NCBI GenBank assembly: GCA_030035585.1
Contig: CM057482.1
Span: 48,651,501-48,715,500 of the forward strand
DNA from: Dugong dugon
Lineage: Eukaryota > Chordata > Mammalia > Sirenia > Dugongidae
DNA: 64,000 nucleotides
Direction: 5' to 3'
The notes below the pieces were generated by a model that had not been told where the DNA came from, did no database searches, and worked only from the letters and a program-made list of their open reading frames with translations. The position numbers and the translations under genes are program-made. Below are positions 1 to 12,560 of this stretch, piece after piece. How positions within the stretch are numbered: position 1 is the first letter of the stretch; the number at the start of each line of letters is the position of its first letter.

Positions 1-85
1 GGGGGCTAAGGGCACAGCTGGATGGGCCTCCTGAGTGGGGCCTGGGGGCATGCAGTGGAAACCCTGCCCGCCCGTCCCCCATTAC

Positions 86-188
86 CTGCTGGTCTTGCTG
101 CTCCCTAGGCTGAAGTGCACACAGTTCAAGCATTGGTCTGCATTGGGGCCGTCGCAGCCTTTGTTACCACACTCTGGATGGCACATAC
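86..188 (-). CDS. PCSK6: PCSK6 exon: first Cys-rich furin-like repeat
   Basis: A 103-nt exon encodes two split bases, 33 codons and two split bases. The acceptor CTCTTTAAG ends at 189 and the donor GTAATG starts at 85. The peptide is MCHPECGNKGCDGP, then NADQCLNCVHFSLG, then SSKTS plus a split Arg or Ser codon. The spacing of Cys residues fits the first furin-like Cys-rich repeat of PACE4, a region that binds heparan sulfate and TIMPs and anchors the enzyme outside the cell. Human transcripts include a variable stretch of about 13 residues just before this exon in some isoforms. I could not find that mini-exon between 189 and 16456, but direct joining from 16457 stays in frame. Confidence 0.93.
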
Positions 189-2404
189 CTTAAAGAGACA
201 AGAATTTCCTTTCATCCCTAGAGACGCATTCTTAGACAGATGTGAGCCCTCTGTGAGGACACTGCAGCTGACCCAGTAGGCTAGAATGCAGAGCTTTGCA
301 TGGGGGCCCTCTCCACGGGACCTGATGGCACTTGCAGGCTGGGCCCAGCGTGGGCTCTGTGTCGGGGTTGGCACACTGCACACAGGGATTCCATGAGAGC
401 AAGTAAAATAGCCAAGGGGGGATGGGTGTGGGACCAAGGTCAGTGAAGAGACAGAACTGTGATAGCCGTGAAGCAAGGTTGCAATGAGGAGGCAGAGCTT
501 TATCCTGTAGCTTCTGTGCAGGATAATGCAGCCAGGATTGGGTGTTTAGGGAGTTAGGTAGCTGCTCCCAAGAAGCAATCATCCGACATGAATTAGGCAG
601 AGAATTCCCTACCCGGGTAGTGGAGATGAGGATGAATGTCCCTGTGTTCAGGACCCCTGGGTATGGCTGAGCTGGGCAGGTGTGGGGTGCTTCATGCCTG
701 GACAGGGGTCTGCCTGGGCTGGCTCCTTTCCAGCAGACCTCGTTTTTGGCTTCCCTCACTCTAGCCCTCAGCGGTGGGCCCTGGAGTCCCCTCCGGTCCC
801 CAAATCCTAACCCTAGGGCCTGTGTTGTGGGGGAAGTGATGGAGAGAAACACAGGAAGGCTCAGTGGACTCTACAAACCTCGCCCCTCTGGGTACCTCCC
901 TCTAGTATGCCACAAAGAGGAGCCCCGTTTTAAACTTCTCACCCCCTTGAGGTAGGTGGGGCACTGTCTGCAGCCGGGCTTGGGGATCTGAAGAATGCAG
1001 ACTCCTGCTTGGACCATGACCTACCAAAGCTGGTGTTGAGATGGGGTCCTCCTGCCCAACCTGCCCACCTGTCCCTCCTACACCAGGTATACGGGTCAGG
1101 AAAACCTCATCACCTCACCAGATGGATAGCTCCACTGGATAGGTAAGGGGAGGGCTTAAAGGGGCATTGAGCCTTTGGAAGAAAAACCTACAGAAGTTTT
1201 AGTTGTTGGAGAGGGTGGGGCATGAGTTCAGAAGCAAAGAGGAGGCAATTTGCTGGTCACCAGGATTTCACAGGGGACTCGAGAGGAAGAAAAAGCCCCC
1301 ACTCTCTGCTGTCCATAATAGGCCTCCTTGCTGAGCCGCACAAAGCCTCCTTTATTCACCTTTAAGAGCCTGTAGACCTTCCTGAAGTTACAGCTGCTGT
1401 GTTTTGCTCCCTTCCCCAAAGGTTTGCCAGTTGATGTTTCCAGAGTTTTCTTTGTGAGTCCTCCTCACCTGCCCCTCAATTCAAACCGCTCTCAGTGCTC
1501 TAGACCCATCTCCCCTGGCCTCGGGTGGGCAGGGGGAATGGAGTCCATGCTGAAGTTCTGTGTTCTACTACACATTCCCACCATTTCCAAAGCTTGTCAT
1601 TGAGCCAACCTTCCCTGCTTCTCAGCACCCCCGCAACTTTTCAGCTTCATTCTGTTTTGGACAAGAACTGGCTAATTCTTATCTCCACTCATTTCAGTGG
1701 ATTTAATTCTTGCTTGACTTCATCCTAGGCCATCTGTGAAGGTATCCATGGAAATGCCTTGTTGCATTGCACCATGGTGTTTAATCACCCATTCAGCCTA
1801 ACACACACATACTTGGGTACTGGGCTCTGGCCCTGCAGTGGCCTCGATGACACAGGTGACCAATGACCCCCTGACCTTCCCCCTGCCGTGCTTGCTCCAT
1901 AGGGCTCCATCTGTTTGATAACAGTGAACAGTTTCCTCAATCTTCAGGTTTTTGGGGCACAAGGAAGAGAGACCAATGTCTTTAATCCTTACAGGCACAG
2001 GGGGTTTTGTCCAGTTTGTTCACTGCTATAGCCAGCTCCCAGAACCATGTGAGCATTTGCCAAATGATGGAAGGATGAGTGAATGGATGAAAGGAGAAGG
2101 GATGGAAAGAGGGAACCATCTGCACACAGAATGCTTGCTGCCCAGGACTGGATGGCCTGGGAGGGGCTGGAGGCAGGCTTCCAGCTAGTGGCCCATGACC
2201 TGCCAGGAGTATTTTTACTGGCTCCCCTCCCTCTCACTATGCATGGACCTCATCCCCAGCCCACTCTCTTCCCCTCTCTCCGGGGTCTGTGGAGGAGAAC
2301 TTCATCAATAATGCTTAGAGGACGCCCTCTACAAGGCTGGGCCCATACAACAGCAAGAGCAGAAGGTGACCCAGCACCATGCTGGAAAGGCTGGGTTAAA
2401 CATG
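189..2404. other. Intronic sequence, mostly unique
   Basis: GC-moderate intron of PCSK6. I see no exon, RNA gene or clear repeat. Short open frames here lack homology that I recognise and overlap on both strands, which points to chance. Confidence 0.6.
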
Positions 2405-3107
2405 GCCATCCTGGAGCCAAGATGGTGGCTTAGTCACACACACTATAATGTTTCTCTGCAGAAAACACCCAAAACACCAAGTGAGACAGAAGCAGATAAC
2501 AATCTGGGAACCCTGAACATCAAAAAAGAAGATTTAAGAACTGAACCGAACACTGACTGGAAGGAAAAAAATGAGTGAATGCAGCAAATGAGGAGTAACA
2601 CAGAACAGAGGAGCTCAGCTATCTTAGGACAAAGCCAGCAGTGACCCCAGGTGAAGAAAACAGCAAGGCAACTTCATGACTTTCCCAAAAGGGACAGAGA
2701 AACTCTACAGACACACAGAGAAAGCAGCAGAGCCAGGGAGCAAGCCAAGATCCAGAACCAGAGATACTCAGGAGTGGTGGCCCCTGATCTCAGGGTTGAG
2801 TAGTGCACATGAGGTGGTGGACTTGTGCAATGTCAGCAGAAGGTCTCCCACCCAACTGGTCCCTGGGCAGCCCCCTCCCCACACTCAAGAGGGGACAGGT
2901 CCCGCTCTCTGGCTGCAGCAGACACAAGGTGTCCCAGCACCTGCGTATCCTAGCCAGAGAGATGAACTACCCATCACCTTATCCTCCCGATGGGAGGTGG
3001 TGGAGGGTCCCATACCCCAACCACCTTGCCTGACCAGGGGACCACAACACGAGCCTCTCCTCTTGCCTCCTACCCCACCCAATGCCATCCACTACCCACC
3101 CCTGCCT

Positions 3108-3690
3108 ACCCGATGAGCGAGACTAGGCAAACCCCATGTTCATACCTGCCTGCCACCTACACCTCCCCCAAGGGCCCAGTGAGGGTCAGTGGTGGGTGGC
3201 AAGACAGTGAGAGAGCCTGCCTGCTGCTCCATTTTCCTCCCCCGCTGCCTGGTGAGCGACAGAGGAGATGTGACTGCATGAGCATCCACCTGCAGCCCCT
3301 TCCTTCCCCCTCCTGCCTAGTGCAAGGCAGAAGAGGTGCTACTGGGCATGCATCTGCACAGAGTGACTCCCTCCCTTAATCCGCCCAGTGAGAGGTGGAG
3401 GAGCTTCGACTGAACATGCACCCCCCTGAGGCCCTTTCCTCTCTTCTCTTGCTCAGCATGAGGCAGAAGCGGAGTGAGTGTGTGCATAACTGGCACCTGC
3501 ACCTTCCTCCCTCACCCTGCCCACTGACAGGTGGATGCAGCGTGACTGTGCACACATCTGCCTGTTGTTCCTTCCTCCCTTCCTCCACCCAGGAAGAGGT
3601 GGAGATAGTGGGACTGCGCGTGTGTCCATCCATTGCACCCCTCTACCACCCACACCTCTGCTCCAACTGGACAGAGGTGACAACCACGCC
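3108..3690 (+). repeat. Tandem array of about 68-bp monomers in the L1 5'UTR
   Basis: At least eight imperfect GC-rich units start near 3108, 3178, 3248, 3318, 3384, 3451, 3520 and 3588, with a partial unit at 3661. Each carries a variant of an A/GTGAG...AGGTGG core followed by a TGnGCAnGCAT-like segment and a C/T-rich arm. The array sits where a promoter is expected. In mouse L1 the 5'UTR monomers are known promoters; a role here is inference. Confidence 0.75.
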
Positions 3691-4070
3691 CCTACTCACC
3701 CACCACACCCACCACACTGGCCCCTCTACCTTCAAGAAGAGTACTACTCCCCACTCCTGTGTCACTAAACCTAAGACAGACAGAGGCTAAAGCCCAACCA
3801 ACCCATCCTCAGATGCCCTGCAAGACCACTTATCAGAGACCTGAGCTCCCACACCTACCCCCTGCCCCACTCGCCTGAAGGCAGGTAGGGAGCACTCCAG
3901 CACAGCCAGTCCAGTGACCAGAGAACCATGCTAGCCATGCCTGCCAGGAATCATCAAAACAAAACAAAAAACAGTATCTGGCAAACAATTATACAATTAA
4001 AAAATACAGTAACTCCTTAACGTCCCAGAGACAACAGACAATAGCAAACTACCTAAAGAAGCAGGGCAAG

Positions 4071-5230
4071 ATGGCCCCAGCAAGTGACCAAAATAAAGAA
4101 CCAGAAAACCTCCCTGAGGAAGAAAAGGTAACGGAGCTTCCTGATAAGGAATTCAAAAGACTTATGTATAGAGTCCTCAAAAGAATCAAGAAAAACACAG
4201 ACAAACTACGGAAAACACAGACAAAAACAAGGAAAGCACAGACAAAATGTTACAAGAATTTTGAAAAATAATACAAGAACAAAATGACAAAATAAACAGA
4301 CAATTGGAAACCATACAAAAACAGCAACTAGAAATCCAGAAACTTAATAGTAAAATTTCCAAAATAGACAACTCAATGGAAAGTCACAGGAATAGAATTG
4401 AAACAATGGAAGACAGGATCAGCAGAATAGAAGATAAATCCCTTGACACTAATCTGTTCAAGGAACAATTAAAAAAAAAAAAAGAATGAAGAAAAATGAA
4501 GAAAGCCTAAGAGTTATGTGGGACACTATCAAGAGGAATAACTTACACGCGATCGGAATCCCAGAAGGGGAGGAGACAACAAAAAGCACAGAGAGAATTG
4601 CTGAAGATTTGCTGACAGAAAACTTCCCTAATATCATGTAAGATGAGAAGATAACCATCTGAGAAGCACAACGAACCCCATACAGGATAGATCCCAAAAG
4701 AAGAACACTGAGATATATCATAATCAAACTTTCCAAAACCAAAGACAAGGAGAGAATCCTGAAAGCAGCTCAGGAAAAATGAAAGATCACCTACAAAAGG
4801 GCATCAATAAGACTAAGCTCTGATTACTTGGCAGAAACCATGTAGGCAAGAAGGCAATGGGATGACATATATAAAATCTTGAAAGAAAAAAAAAATACCA
4901 ACCAAGAATTTTACCTCCATCAAAATTACCCCTCAAAAGGTGAAATTAGGACATTTCCAGATAAACAGAAATTAAGGGAATTTGTAAAAACCAGACCAAC
5001 TTTACAAGAAATGTTACAGAGAGTTCTTCCTACAGAAAACTATTAACATCAGACAACAACCTGAGATTAAAACACATGACAACATCAGCCAGATAGCTAC
5101 ACAGATAAAGAACTCTCAAAAATAAAATAAAGCTAGAAGAAAACAGGGAACCAGAGACGTCAATCTTAATTGACAACCACTTCAAAACATAAAAGGGGAA
5201 TAAAAGGTATAGGTTTAGAACTTCCACATG
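4071..5230 (+). pseudogene. L1 ORF1 remnant (RNA-binding chaperone)
   Basis: The frame opens with MAPASDQNKEPENL, runs through a Lys-rich segment, stops, and resumes as a coiled coil with heptads (METIQKQQLEIQKL and SHRNRIETMEDRI). It then decays through an RRM-like part and a C-terminal domain containing a RRQWDD motif near 4850-4866. In intact L1 this protein trimerises through the coiled coil and coats L1 RNA. Several in-frame stops are present, for example near 4269 and 4487, so no functional protein is possible. The same architecture recurs at 28975. Confidence 0.85.
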
Positions 5231-5489
5231 GAGAGGAAGTCAAGGCAATATCAAGAAATAAATGACTGCTTTAAACTTAGGAAGATAAAGGTAAATTTCA
5301 GGGCAACCACAAAGAAAGTCAACAAACCTACTCATCAAAATATAAAAGAAGAAAATCATAAAGACTCAGTACACACAAAACCAACAACAATGAAGGAAAT
5401 GAAAAGAAAAGCCACAATCAAAAAGAACTTAGCACAGAATATTAATTGAAACAAAGAAACAGTCAACACCACACACACACACACACACA

Positions 5490-7860
5490 AAGCATAACAA
5501 AATAACAGTAAAAAACTCATACCTATTGATAATCATACTGAATGTCAATGGCCTAAATGCATCAGTAAAGAGATGGAGAGTGGCAGAATGGATTAGAAAG
5601 ACATGACCCATCGATATGCTGTCTGCAAGAGACATACCTTAGACACAAAGATACAAATAAACTAAAACTTAAAGGACGGAAAAGATATATCCAGGAAGCA
5701 ATAACCAAAAGGGAGCAGGAGTGACAATATTAATCTCTGATAAAGTAGACTTTAAGGCAAAATCCACCATAAAAGACAAGGAAGGATATTATATGATTAA
5801 AGGGTCAATCCACGAAGAGGACATAACAATAATAAATATATATGCACCGAATGACAGAGCTCTAAAATACATAAACTCTAACAGCAATGAAAAGAGGAAT
5901 AGACACTTCCACAATAATATTAGAAGACTTTAACACATTACTCTTGGTGGAGGACAGAACAACTAGAAAGAAACTCAACAAAGACACAAGATCAACCAAC
6001 TCGACCTCATAGACATATACAGACTACTTCACTTCACAACAGCAAAATACACATTCTTCTCCAATACTCATGGATCATTCTTCAGAACAGACCACATTTT
6101 AGGCCACAAAGCAAGCCTCAACAAATTCAAAAACACCAAAATAATACCAAGCATTTTCTCCAATGGCAACACTAGAAAAGTAGTAATCAAAAACAGGAAG
6201 AGCAAGGAAAAAAGTCTAATAGATGGAAACTGAATAACATCCTGCTTAAAAACTACTAACAGAATAAATCAAAGATGAAATTAAAAATTCCTAGAATCAA
6301 ATGAGAATGAAAACACAACATACCAAAACCTTTGGGACACAGCAAAAGCAGTACTCAGAGGTCAATTTATAGCAATAAATGCACACATCAAAAAAGAAGA
6401 AAGTGCAAAAATCAAAACATTAAGCTTACAACTTGAACAATTAGAAAGAGAGCAGCAAAAGAAGCCCACAGTAGCCAGAAGAAACAAAATAATAAAAATT
6501 AGAGAAGAAATAAATCAAACAGAACAGAAAAACAATACAAAGAATCAACAAGACTAAAAGCTGGTTGTTTGAAATGATCAATAAAATCGACAAACCACTG
6601 GCCAAACTGACAAAAGAAAAACAAGAGAAGATGCAAATAACCCGAATAAGAAATGAGATCGGTGACATTACAACAGAACCAACTGAAATAAAAAAGATAC
6701 TATGAATACTATGAAAAATTGTACTTCAACAAATTTGAAAACCTAGAGTAAATGGACAAATTTCTAGAAACACGCTACCCACTTAAAACAACAAACTGAG
6801 ATAAAAAAATTTGAACGGACTTTTAAAAAAGAAGAAATTGAAGGGGTCATAAAAAACTCCCAACAACAAAAAAGCTCCAGCACAGATGGCTTCCTGGAGA
6901 ATTCTACCAAACATCCAGAGAAGAGCTGACACCAATTATACTCAAACTACTCCAGAACATGGAAAAGGAAGGAATACTCTCCAATTCATTTTAGAAGTCA
7001 GCACAACCCTGATACAAAAGACAGGCAAAGATATCACTAACAAAGAAAATTACAGACCAATCTCCCTCATGAATATAGACGAAAATTCTCCAAAAAAATC
7101 CTAGCCAACAGAATTCAACAGCACATCAAAAAATAATACGTCATGACCAGGTGGGATTCATACCAGGCATGCAAGGATGGTTTAACATTAGAAAATCAAT
7201 CAGTGTAATCCGCCACATACATAAAACAAAGGAAAAAAATCATATGATCATCTCAATCAACACTGAAAAAGCATTTGACAAAATACAACACCCATTCCTG
7301 ACAAACTCTCAGCAAAATAGGAATAGAAGGGAAATTTCTCAACATAATAAAGGGAATTTATATAAAACCAACAGCCAACACTATCCTCAACAGTGAGAGT
7401 CTGCAAGCATTCCTCTTGAAAATGGCAACCAGACAGGGATGCTCTTTATCACCACTCTTATTCAACATTGTGTGGAGGTCCTAGTGAGAGCAATAAGGCA
7501 AGAAAAGGGAATAAAGAGCATTTGGATTGGTAAGGAAGAAGTAAAACTATCCTTATTCGCAGATGGCATGATCCTATATATAGAAAACCCCATAGATTAC
7601 ACAAGAAAGCTACTGGAACTAATGGAAGGATTCAGCAAAGTGACAGGATACAAGATCGACATACAAAAATCAGTTGAATTCCTCTACATCAAAAAAAGAA
7701 CTTTGAAAAGGAAATCAGGAAAACAATACCATTTACAATAGCCCCCAGAATAAATTTAACCAGGGACATAAAAGACTTATACAAAGAAAACTACAAAACA
7801 CTACTGCAAGAAACCAAAAGACACCTACATAAACGAAAAAAAACATATCATGCTATTGGA
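5490..7860 (+). pseudogene. L1 ORF2 remnant, endonuclease and reverse transcriptase part
   Basis: Translated fragments show the LNVNGLNAS start of the APE-type endonuclease near 5538, NIYAPND near 5838 and RT blocks such as ENYRPISLMN near 7046, [12 protein letters not shown] near 7151 and [14 protein letters not shown] near 7550. Frames change repeatedly and stops are common. The FADD box reads FADG. The fragment breaks at the BovB insertion and continues at 11162. Confidence 0.88.
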
Positions 7861-7868
7861 TGTTGTTG

Positions 7869-9409
7869 TTAGGTGACATCAAGTCGGTTTCGACTCATAG
7901 CAAACCTATGTTCAACAGGACGAAACACTGCCTGGTTCTGCACCATTCTCACGATCGTTGTTATGCTTGAGCCCATTGTTACAGCCACTGTGTCAATCCA
8001 TCTTGTTGAGGGTCTTCCTATTTTTCGCTGGCCCTCCACTTTACCAAGCATGATGTCCTTCTCCAGGGACTGATCTCTCCTGATAACATGTCCAAGGTAT
8101 ATGAGAGTCTCCTTGCTTTTAAGGAGAACTCTAGTTGTACTTTTTCCAGGACAGATTTGTTCGTTCTTCTGCAGACAATGGTATATTCAATATTCTTCGC
8201 CAACACCGTAATTCAAAGGCATCAATTCTTCTTCAGTCCTCCTTATTCATTGTCCAGCTTTCACATGTTTATGAGGCAATCAAAAACACCATGGCTTGAG
8301 TCAGGCACACCTTAGTCCTCAAGGTGACATGTTTGCTTTTCAACACTTTAAAGAGGTCTTTTGCAGCAGATCTGCCCAATGCAATGCGTCTTTTGATTTC
8401 TTGACTGCTGCTTCCATGGGTGTTGATTGTGGATCCAAGCAAAGGGAAATCCTTGACAACTTCAATCTTTTCTCCATTTATCATGATGTTCCTTATTAGT
8501 ACAGTTGTGAGGATTTTTGTTTTCTTTATGTTGAGGTGTAATCCATGCTGAAAGCTGTGGTCTTTGATCTTCATCAGTAAGTGCTTCAAGTCCTCTTTAC
8601 TTTCAGCAAGCAAGGTTGTGTCATCTGCCATATCACAGGTTGTGAATGAGTCTTCCTCCAATCCTGATGCCACGTTCTTCATACAGTCCAGCTTCTTGGA
8701 TTATTTGCTCAGCATACAGATTCCATAAGTATGGTAAAAGGATACAACCCTGACTGATGCACACCTTTCCTGACTTTAAACCATGCAGTATCCCCTTGTT
8801 CTGTTCCAGTGACTGCCTGTTGATCTATGTATAGCCTGAGCACAATTAAGTGTTCTGGAATTCCTATTCTTCGCAACATTATCCATAATTTATTATGATC
8901 CACACAGTCGAATGCCTTTGCATAGGCAATAAAACAAAGGTAAACATCGTTCTGATATTCTCTGCTTTTAGCCAGGATCCATTTTACATCAGCAATGATA
9001 TCCCTGGTTCCTCATCCTCTTCTGAATCTGGCTTGCATTTCTGGCAGTTCCCCGTCAATATACTGCTGCAGCTTCTTTTGAATGACCTTCAGCAAACTTT
9101 TCTTGTGTGTGATATTAATGATATTGTTTGATAATTTCTAAATTCAGTTGGATTGCCTTTCTTGGGACTAGGCACAAATATGGATCTCTTCCAGTCAGCT
9201 GGCCAGGCAGCTGTCCTCCAAATTTCTTGGCACAGACAAGTGAGCACTTCCAGTGCTGCATCCATTTGTTGAACCATCTCAATTGGTATTCTGTCAATTC
9301 CGGGAGCCGTGCTTTTCGCCAAAGCCTTCAGTGCAGCTTGGACTTCTTGCTTCAACACCATTGGTTCCTGATCATATGCTACATCCTGAAATGGCTGAAG
9401 GTCGACCAA
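7869..9409 (-). pseudogene. BovB reverse transcriptase remnant (RT and C-terminal domain)
   Basis: Minus-strand fragments read QAALKALAKSTAPGIDRIPIEM, PKKGNPTEFRNYQ, DHNKLWIMLRRIGIPEHLI and ADDTTLLAESKEDLKHLLMK, then KTKILTT and GSSSQEIKRRIALGRSAAKD. These match RTE/BovB reverse transcriptase and its C-terminal region. The ADDT catalytic box is preserved (preceded by Met where Tyr is usual), but frames are split into several pieces by stops and indels. The product would act by target-primed reverse transcription; this copy cannot. Confidence 0.85.
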
Positions 9410-10402
9410 TTCTTTTTGGTACAGTGACTCTGTGTATTCCTTTCATCTTCTTTTGATGCTTCCTGCATCGTGTAATATTTTCCCAATAGAATCCTTCACT
9501 ATTGCAACTTGAGGCTTGAATTTTTTCTTCAGTTCTTTCAGCTTGAGAAATGCCAAGCGTGCTCTTTCATTTTGGTTTTCTACCTCTAGATCCTTCCACG
9601 TCATTATAATACTTTACTTTCTCTTCTCAAGCCACCCTTTGAAATCTTTTGTTCAGCACTTTTACTTCAAGATTTCCTTTTGCTTTAGCTACTCGACGTT
9701 CAAGAGCAAGTTTCAAAGTCTCTTCTGACATCCATTTTGATCTTTTCTTTCTTTCCTGTCTTTTTAACGACCTCTTGCTTTCTTTATGTATGATGTCCTT
9801 GCACAACTTATCTGGTCTTCCGTCATTAGTGTTCAATGTGTCAAATCTATTCTTGAGATGGTCTCTAAATTCAGGTGGGATATGCTCAAGGTCATACTTT
9901 GGCTCTCGTGGACTTGTTTTAATTTTCTTCAGCTTCAACTTGAACTTGCATATTAGCATTTGATGGTCTGTTCCCCAGTCAGCCCCTGGTCTTGTTCTGA
10001 CTGATGATATTGAGCTTTTCCATTGTCTCTTTCCACAGATGTAGTCGATTTGATTCCTGTGTATTCCATCTGTGTATTCCACATGTATAGTTTATGTTGG
10101 TGAAAAAAGGTACTTGCAATGAAGAAGTCGTTGGTCTTGCAAAATTCTATCACGTGATCCCCAGCACTGTTTCTTTTTACCAAGGCCATATTTTGCAATT
10201 ACCAATCCTTCTTCTGTCTCAAACTTTTGTGTTCCAGTCACCAGTAATTATCAATGCATCCTAACTGCATGTTTGATCAATTTCAGACTACAAAAGTTGG
10301 TAAAAATCTTCAATTTCCTCATCTTTGGCCTTTGTGATTGGTGTGCAAATTTGAATAATAGTTGTATTAACTGGTCTTCCTTGTAGGCGTATGGATATCA
10401 TC

Positions 10403-10924
10403 TGTCATGGATTGAACTGTGTCCTCCCAAAATATATGTCAACTTGGTTAGGCCATGATTCCCAGTATTGTGTGGTTGTCTTCCACTTTGTGATTGTAAT
10501 TTTACGTTAAAGAGGATTAGGGTGGGATTGTAATGCCATTACTGAGGTCACATCCCTGATCCAATGTAAAGGGAGTTTCTCTGGAGTGTGGCCTGCACCA
10601 CCTCTTATCTTAACAAGAGATAAAGGGAAAGGGAAGCAAGCAGAGAGTGAGGACCTCATACCTCCAAGAAAGAAGCATCGGGAGCAGAGTGGGTCCTTTG
10701 GACCCGGGGCTCCTGCGTGGAGAAGCTCCTAGTCCAGGGGAAGATTGACAAAAAGGACCTTCCTCCAGAGCTGACAGAGAGAGAGAGAGAGAGAGCCTTC
10801 CCCTGGAGTTGATGCCCTGAATTTGGACTTTTGGCCTACTAGACTGTGAGAAAATAAATTTCTCTTTGTTAAAGCCATCCACTTGTAGTATTTCTGTTAT
10901 AGCAGCACTAGATAACTAAAGACA
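10403..10924 (+). mobile_element. Solo LTR, ERVL/MaLR-like (copy 1)
   Basis: Starts TGTCATGGATTG and ends GACTAAAGACA, has AATAAA near its 3' side, and is flanked by tcatc (10398-10402) and ttatc (10925-10929), a 4/5 TSD. It sits inside the minus-strand BovB. The 3' third resembles MLT1-type MaLR LTRs as I remember them. No internal retroviral genes adjoin it. Confidence 0.85.
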
Positions 10925-11161
10925 TTATCCTATCACTGACAGCACTGTATTTCAGGATAGATCTTGAGATGTTCTTTTTGACGATGAATGCCATGCATTC
11001 CTCTTCAATTTGTCATTCCCGGCACAGTGGACCATATGATTGTCTGATTCAAAATGACCAGTACCAGTCCATTTCAGCTCACTAATGCCTAGGATATCAA
11101 TGTTTATGTGTTCTATTTCATTTTTGAAGATTTCCAATTTTGCTAGATTCATGCTCTTGGA

Positions 11162-12560
11162 TAGGAAGACTTAACATTGTGAAAATGACAATACTATCCA
11201 AAGTGATATATAGATATAATGCAATCCTGATCCAAATCCCAATAGCATTCTTCAATGAGATGGAAAAACTAATCACTAACTTTATATAGAAGGGAAAGAC
11301 GCCTTGAATAAGTAAAGCATTATTAAAGAAGAAGAACAAAGTAGGAGGCCTCACATTACTTGATCTCAGAACCTTCTGTACAGCCACAGTAGTCAAAACA
11401 GCCTGGTACTGGTACAGCAACAGACACATAGACCAATGGAAAAGAAATGAGAACCCAGACATAAATCTATCCCCCTATGGATAGCTGATCTTCGACAAAG
11501 GACCAAAGTCCATTAAATCAGGAAAAGATAGTCTCTCCAACAAACAATGCTGGCAAAACTGGATATTTATCTGTAGAAAAATGAAAGGGGACCCATACCT
11601 CACACCATACATAAAAACTAACTCAAAATGAGTGAAAGACCTAAAAATAAAACCTAAAATCATAAAGATCATGGAGGAAAAAATAGGGACAATGCTAGGT
11701 GCCCTAATATATGGCATAAATAGAATACCAAACATAATTAAAAATGCACACAAAGCAGAAGATGAAGTAGATAAATGAGGCCTCCTTAAAATTAAACACT
11801 TATGCTCAACAAAAGACTTTTCCAAAAGAGTAAAAAGAGAACCTACAAACTGGGAAAAATTTTTTGGCTATGACATAAATTCTATAAAACTTAAAGAAAA
11901 CTTCAGCACCTTAACAACAGAAAGACAAACAATCCAAATAAAAAATGGGTAAAGGATATGAACAGACACTTCACCAAAGAAGACATTCAGGCTGCTAACA
12001 AACATATGAAGAAATGCTTGTAATCATTAGCAATTAGAGAGATGCAAATCAAAACTGCAATGAGATACCATCTCACTAATAAAAAACACAGAAAATAACA
12101 AATGCTGGCGAGGTTGTGGGGAGATTGGAACTCTTATACACTGCTGGTGCAACGTAAAATGGTACAACCACTATAGAAAATGGTATGGCGCTTCCTCAAA
12201 AAGCTAGAAATAGAAATACCATATGATCCAGCATTCCCAGTCCTAGATGTATACTTGAAAGAAATAAGAGCCGTGACAAAAACAGACATATGCACATCCA
12301 TGTTAATTACAGCATTATTCACAGTAACAAAAAGGTGGAAACAACCTAAGTGCCTATCAAAAGACAAATGGATTAACAAACTGTGGTACATATACACAAT
12401 GGAATACTATGCAACGATAAAGAATAATGATGAATCCGAGAAACATCTCACAATATGGATGAATTTGGAGGAATTATGTTGAGTGAAACAGTCAATCACA
12501 AAAGGACAAATATTGTATGAGACTGCCACTATAAAGTAACAAAAGGTTTATACACAGAAA
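11162..12560 (+). pseudogene. L1 ORF2 remnant, C-terminal part
   Basis: This resumes the ORF2 reading interrupted at 7860. A block encoding [15 protein letters not shown] is followed by the [16 protein letters not shown] region and, further on, by the Cys-rich tail area, with the WIKKLWYIYTMEYY-like block degraded near 12370-12410. Stops occur throughout. Its continuity with the left half is shown by the 13-bp duplication flanking the BovB. Confidence 0.87.

Larger units (their letters stand above)
7862..11149 (-). mobile_element. BovB/RTE LINE inserted in the L1, with its own LTR insertion
   Basis: A minus-strand BovB of about 2.8 kb, without its inner LTR, whose 3' end (TTGTTGTTAGG on the plus strand) is at 7862. 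It is flanked by a duplicated target, catgctattggat at 7849-7861 and catgctcttggat at 11150-11162 (12 of 13 match). Moving leftwards it encodes the endonuclease start (ILGISELKWTGTGHFESDNH) near 11090-11030, a region with PPEFRDHLKNRFDTLN, RT blocks (APGIDRIPIEM, PKKGNPTEFRNYQ) at about 9300-9130 and a MADDTTLLAESKEDL block near 8620. Several stops and frameshifts are present. Confidence 0.93.

Noticed and set aside
2676-3790. Overlapping Pro-rich ORFs of 129-146 codons near 2.7-3.8 kb
   Set aside because: They lie in the L1 5'UTR monomer array; their openness follows from GC-rich tandem repetition.
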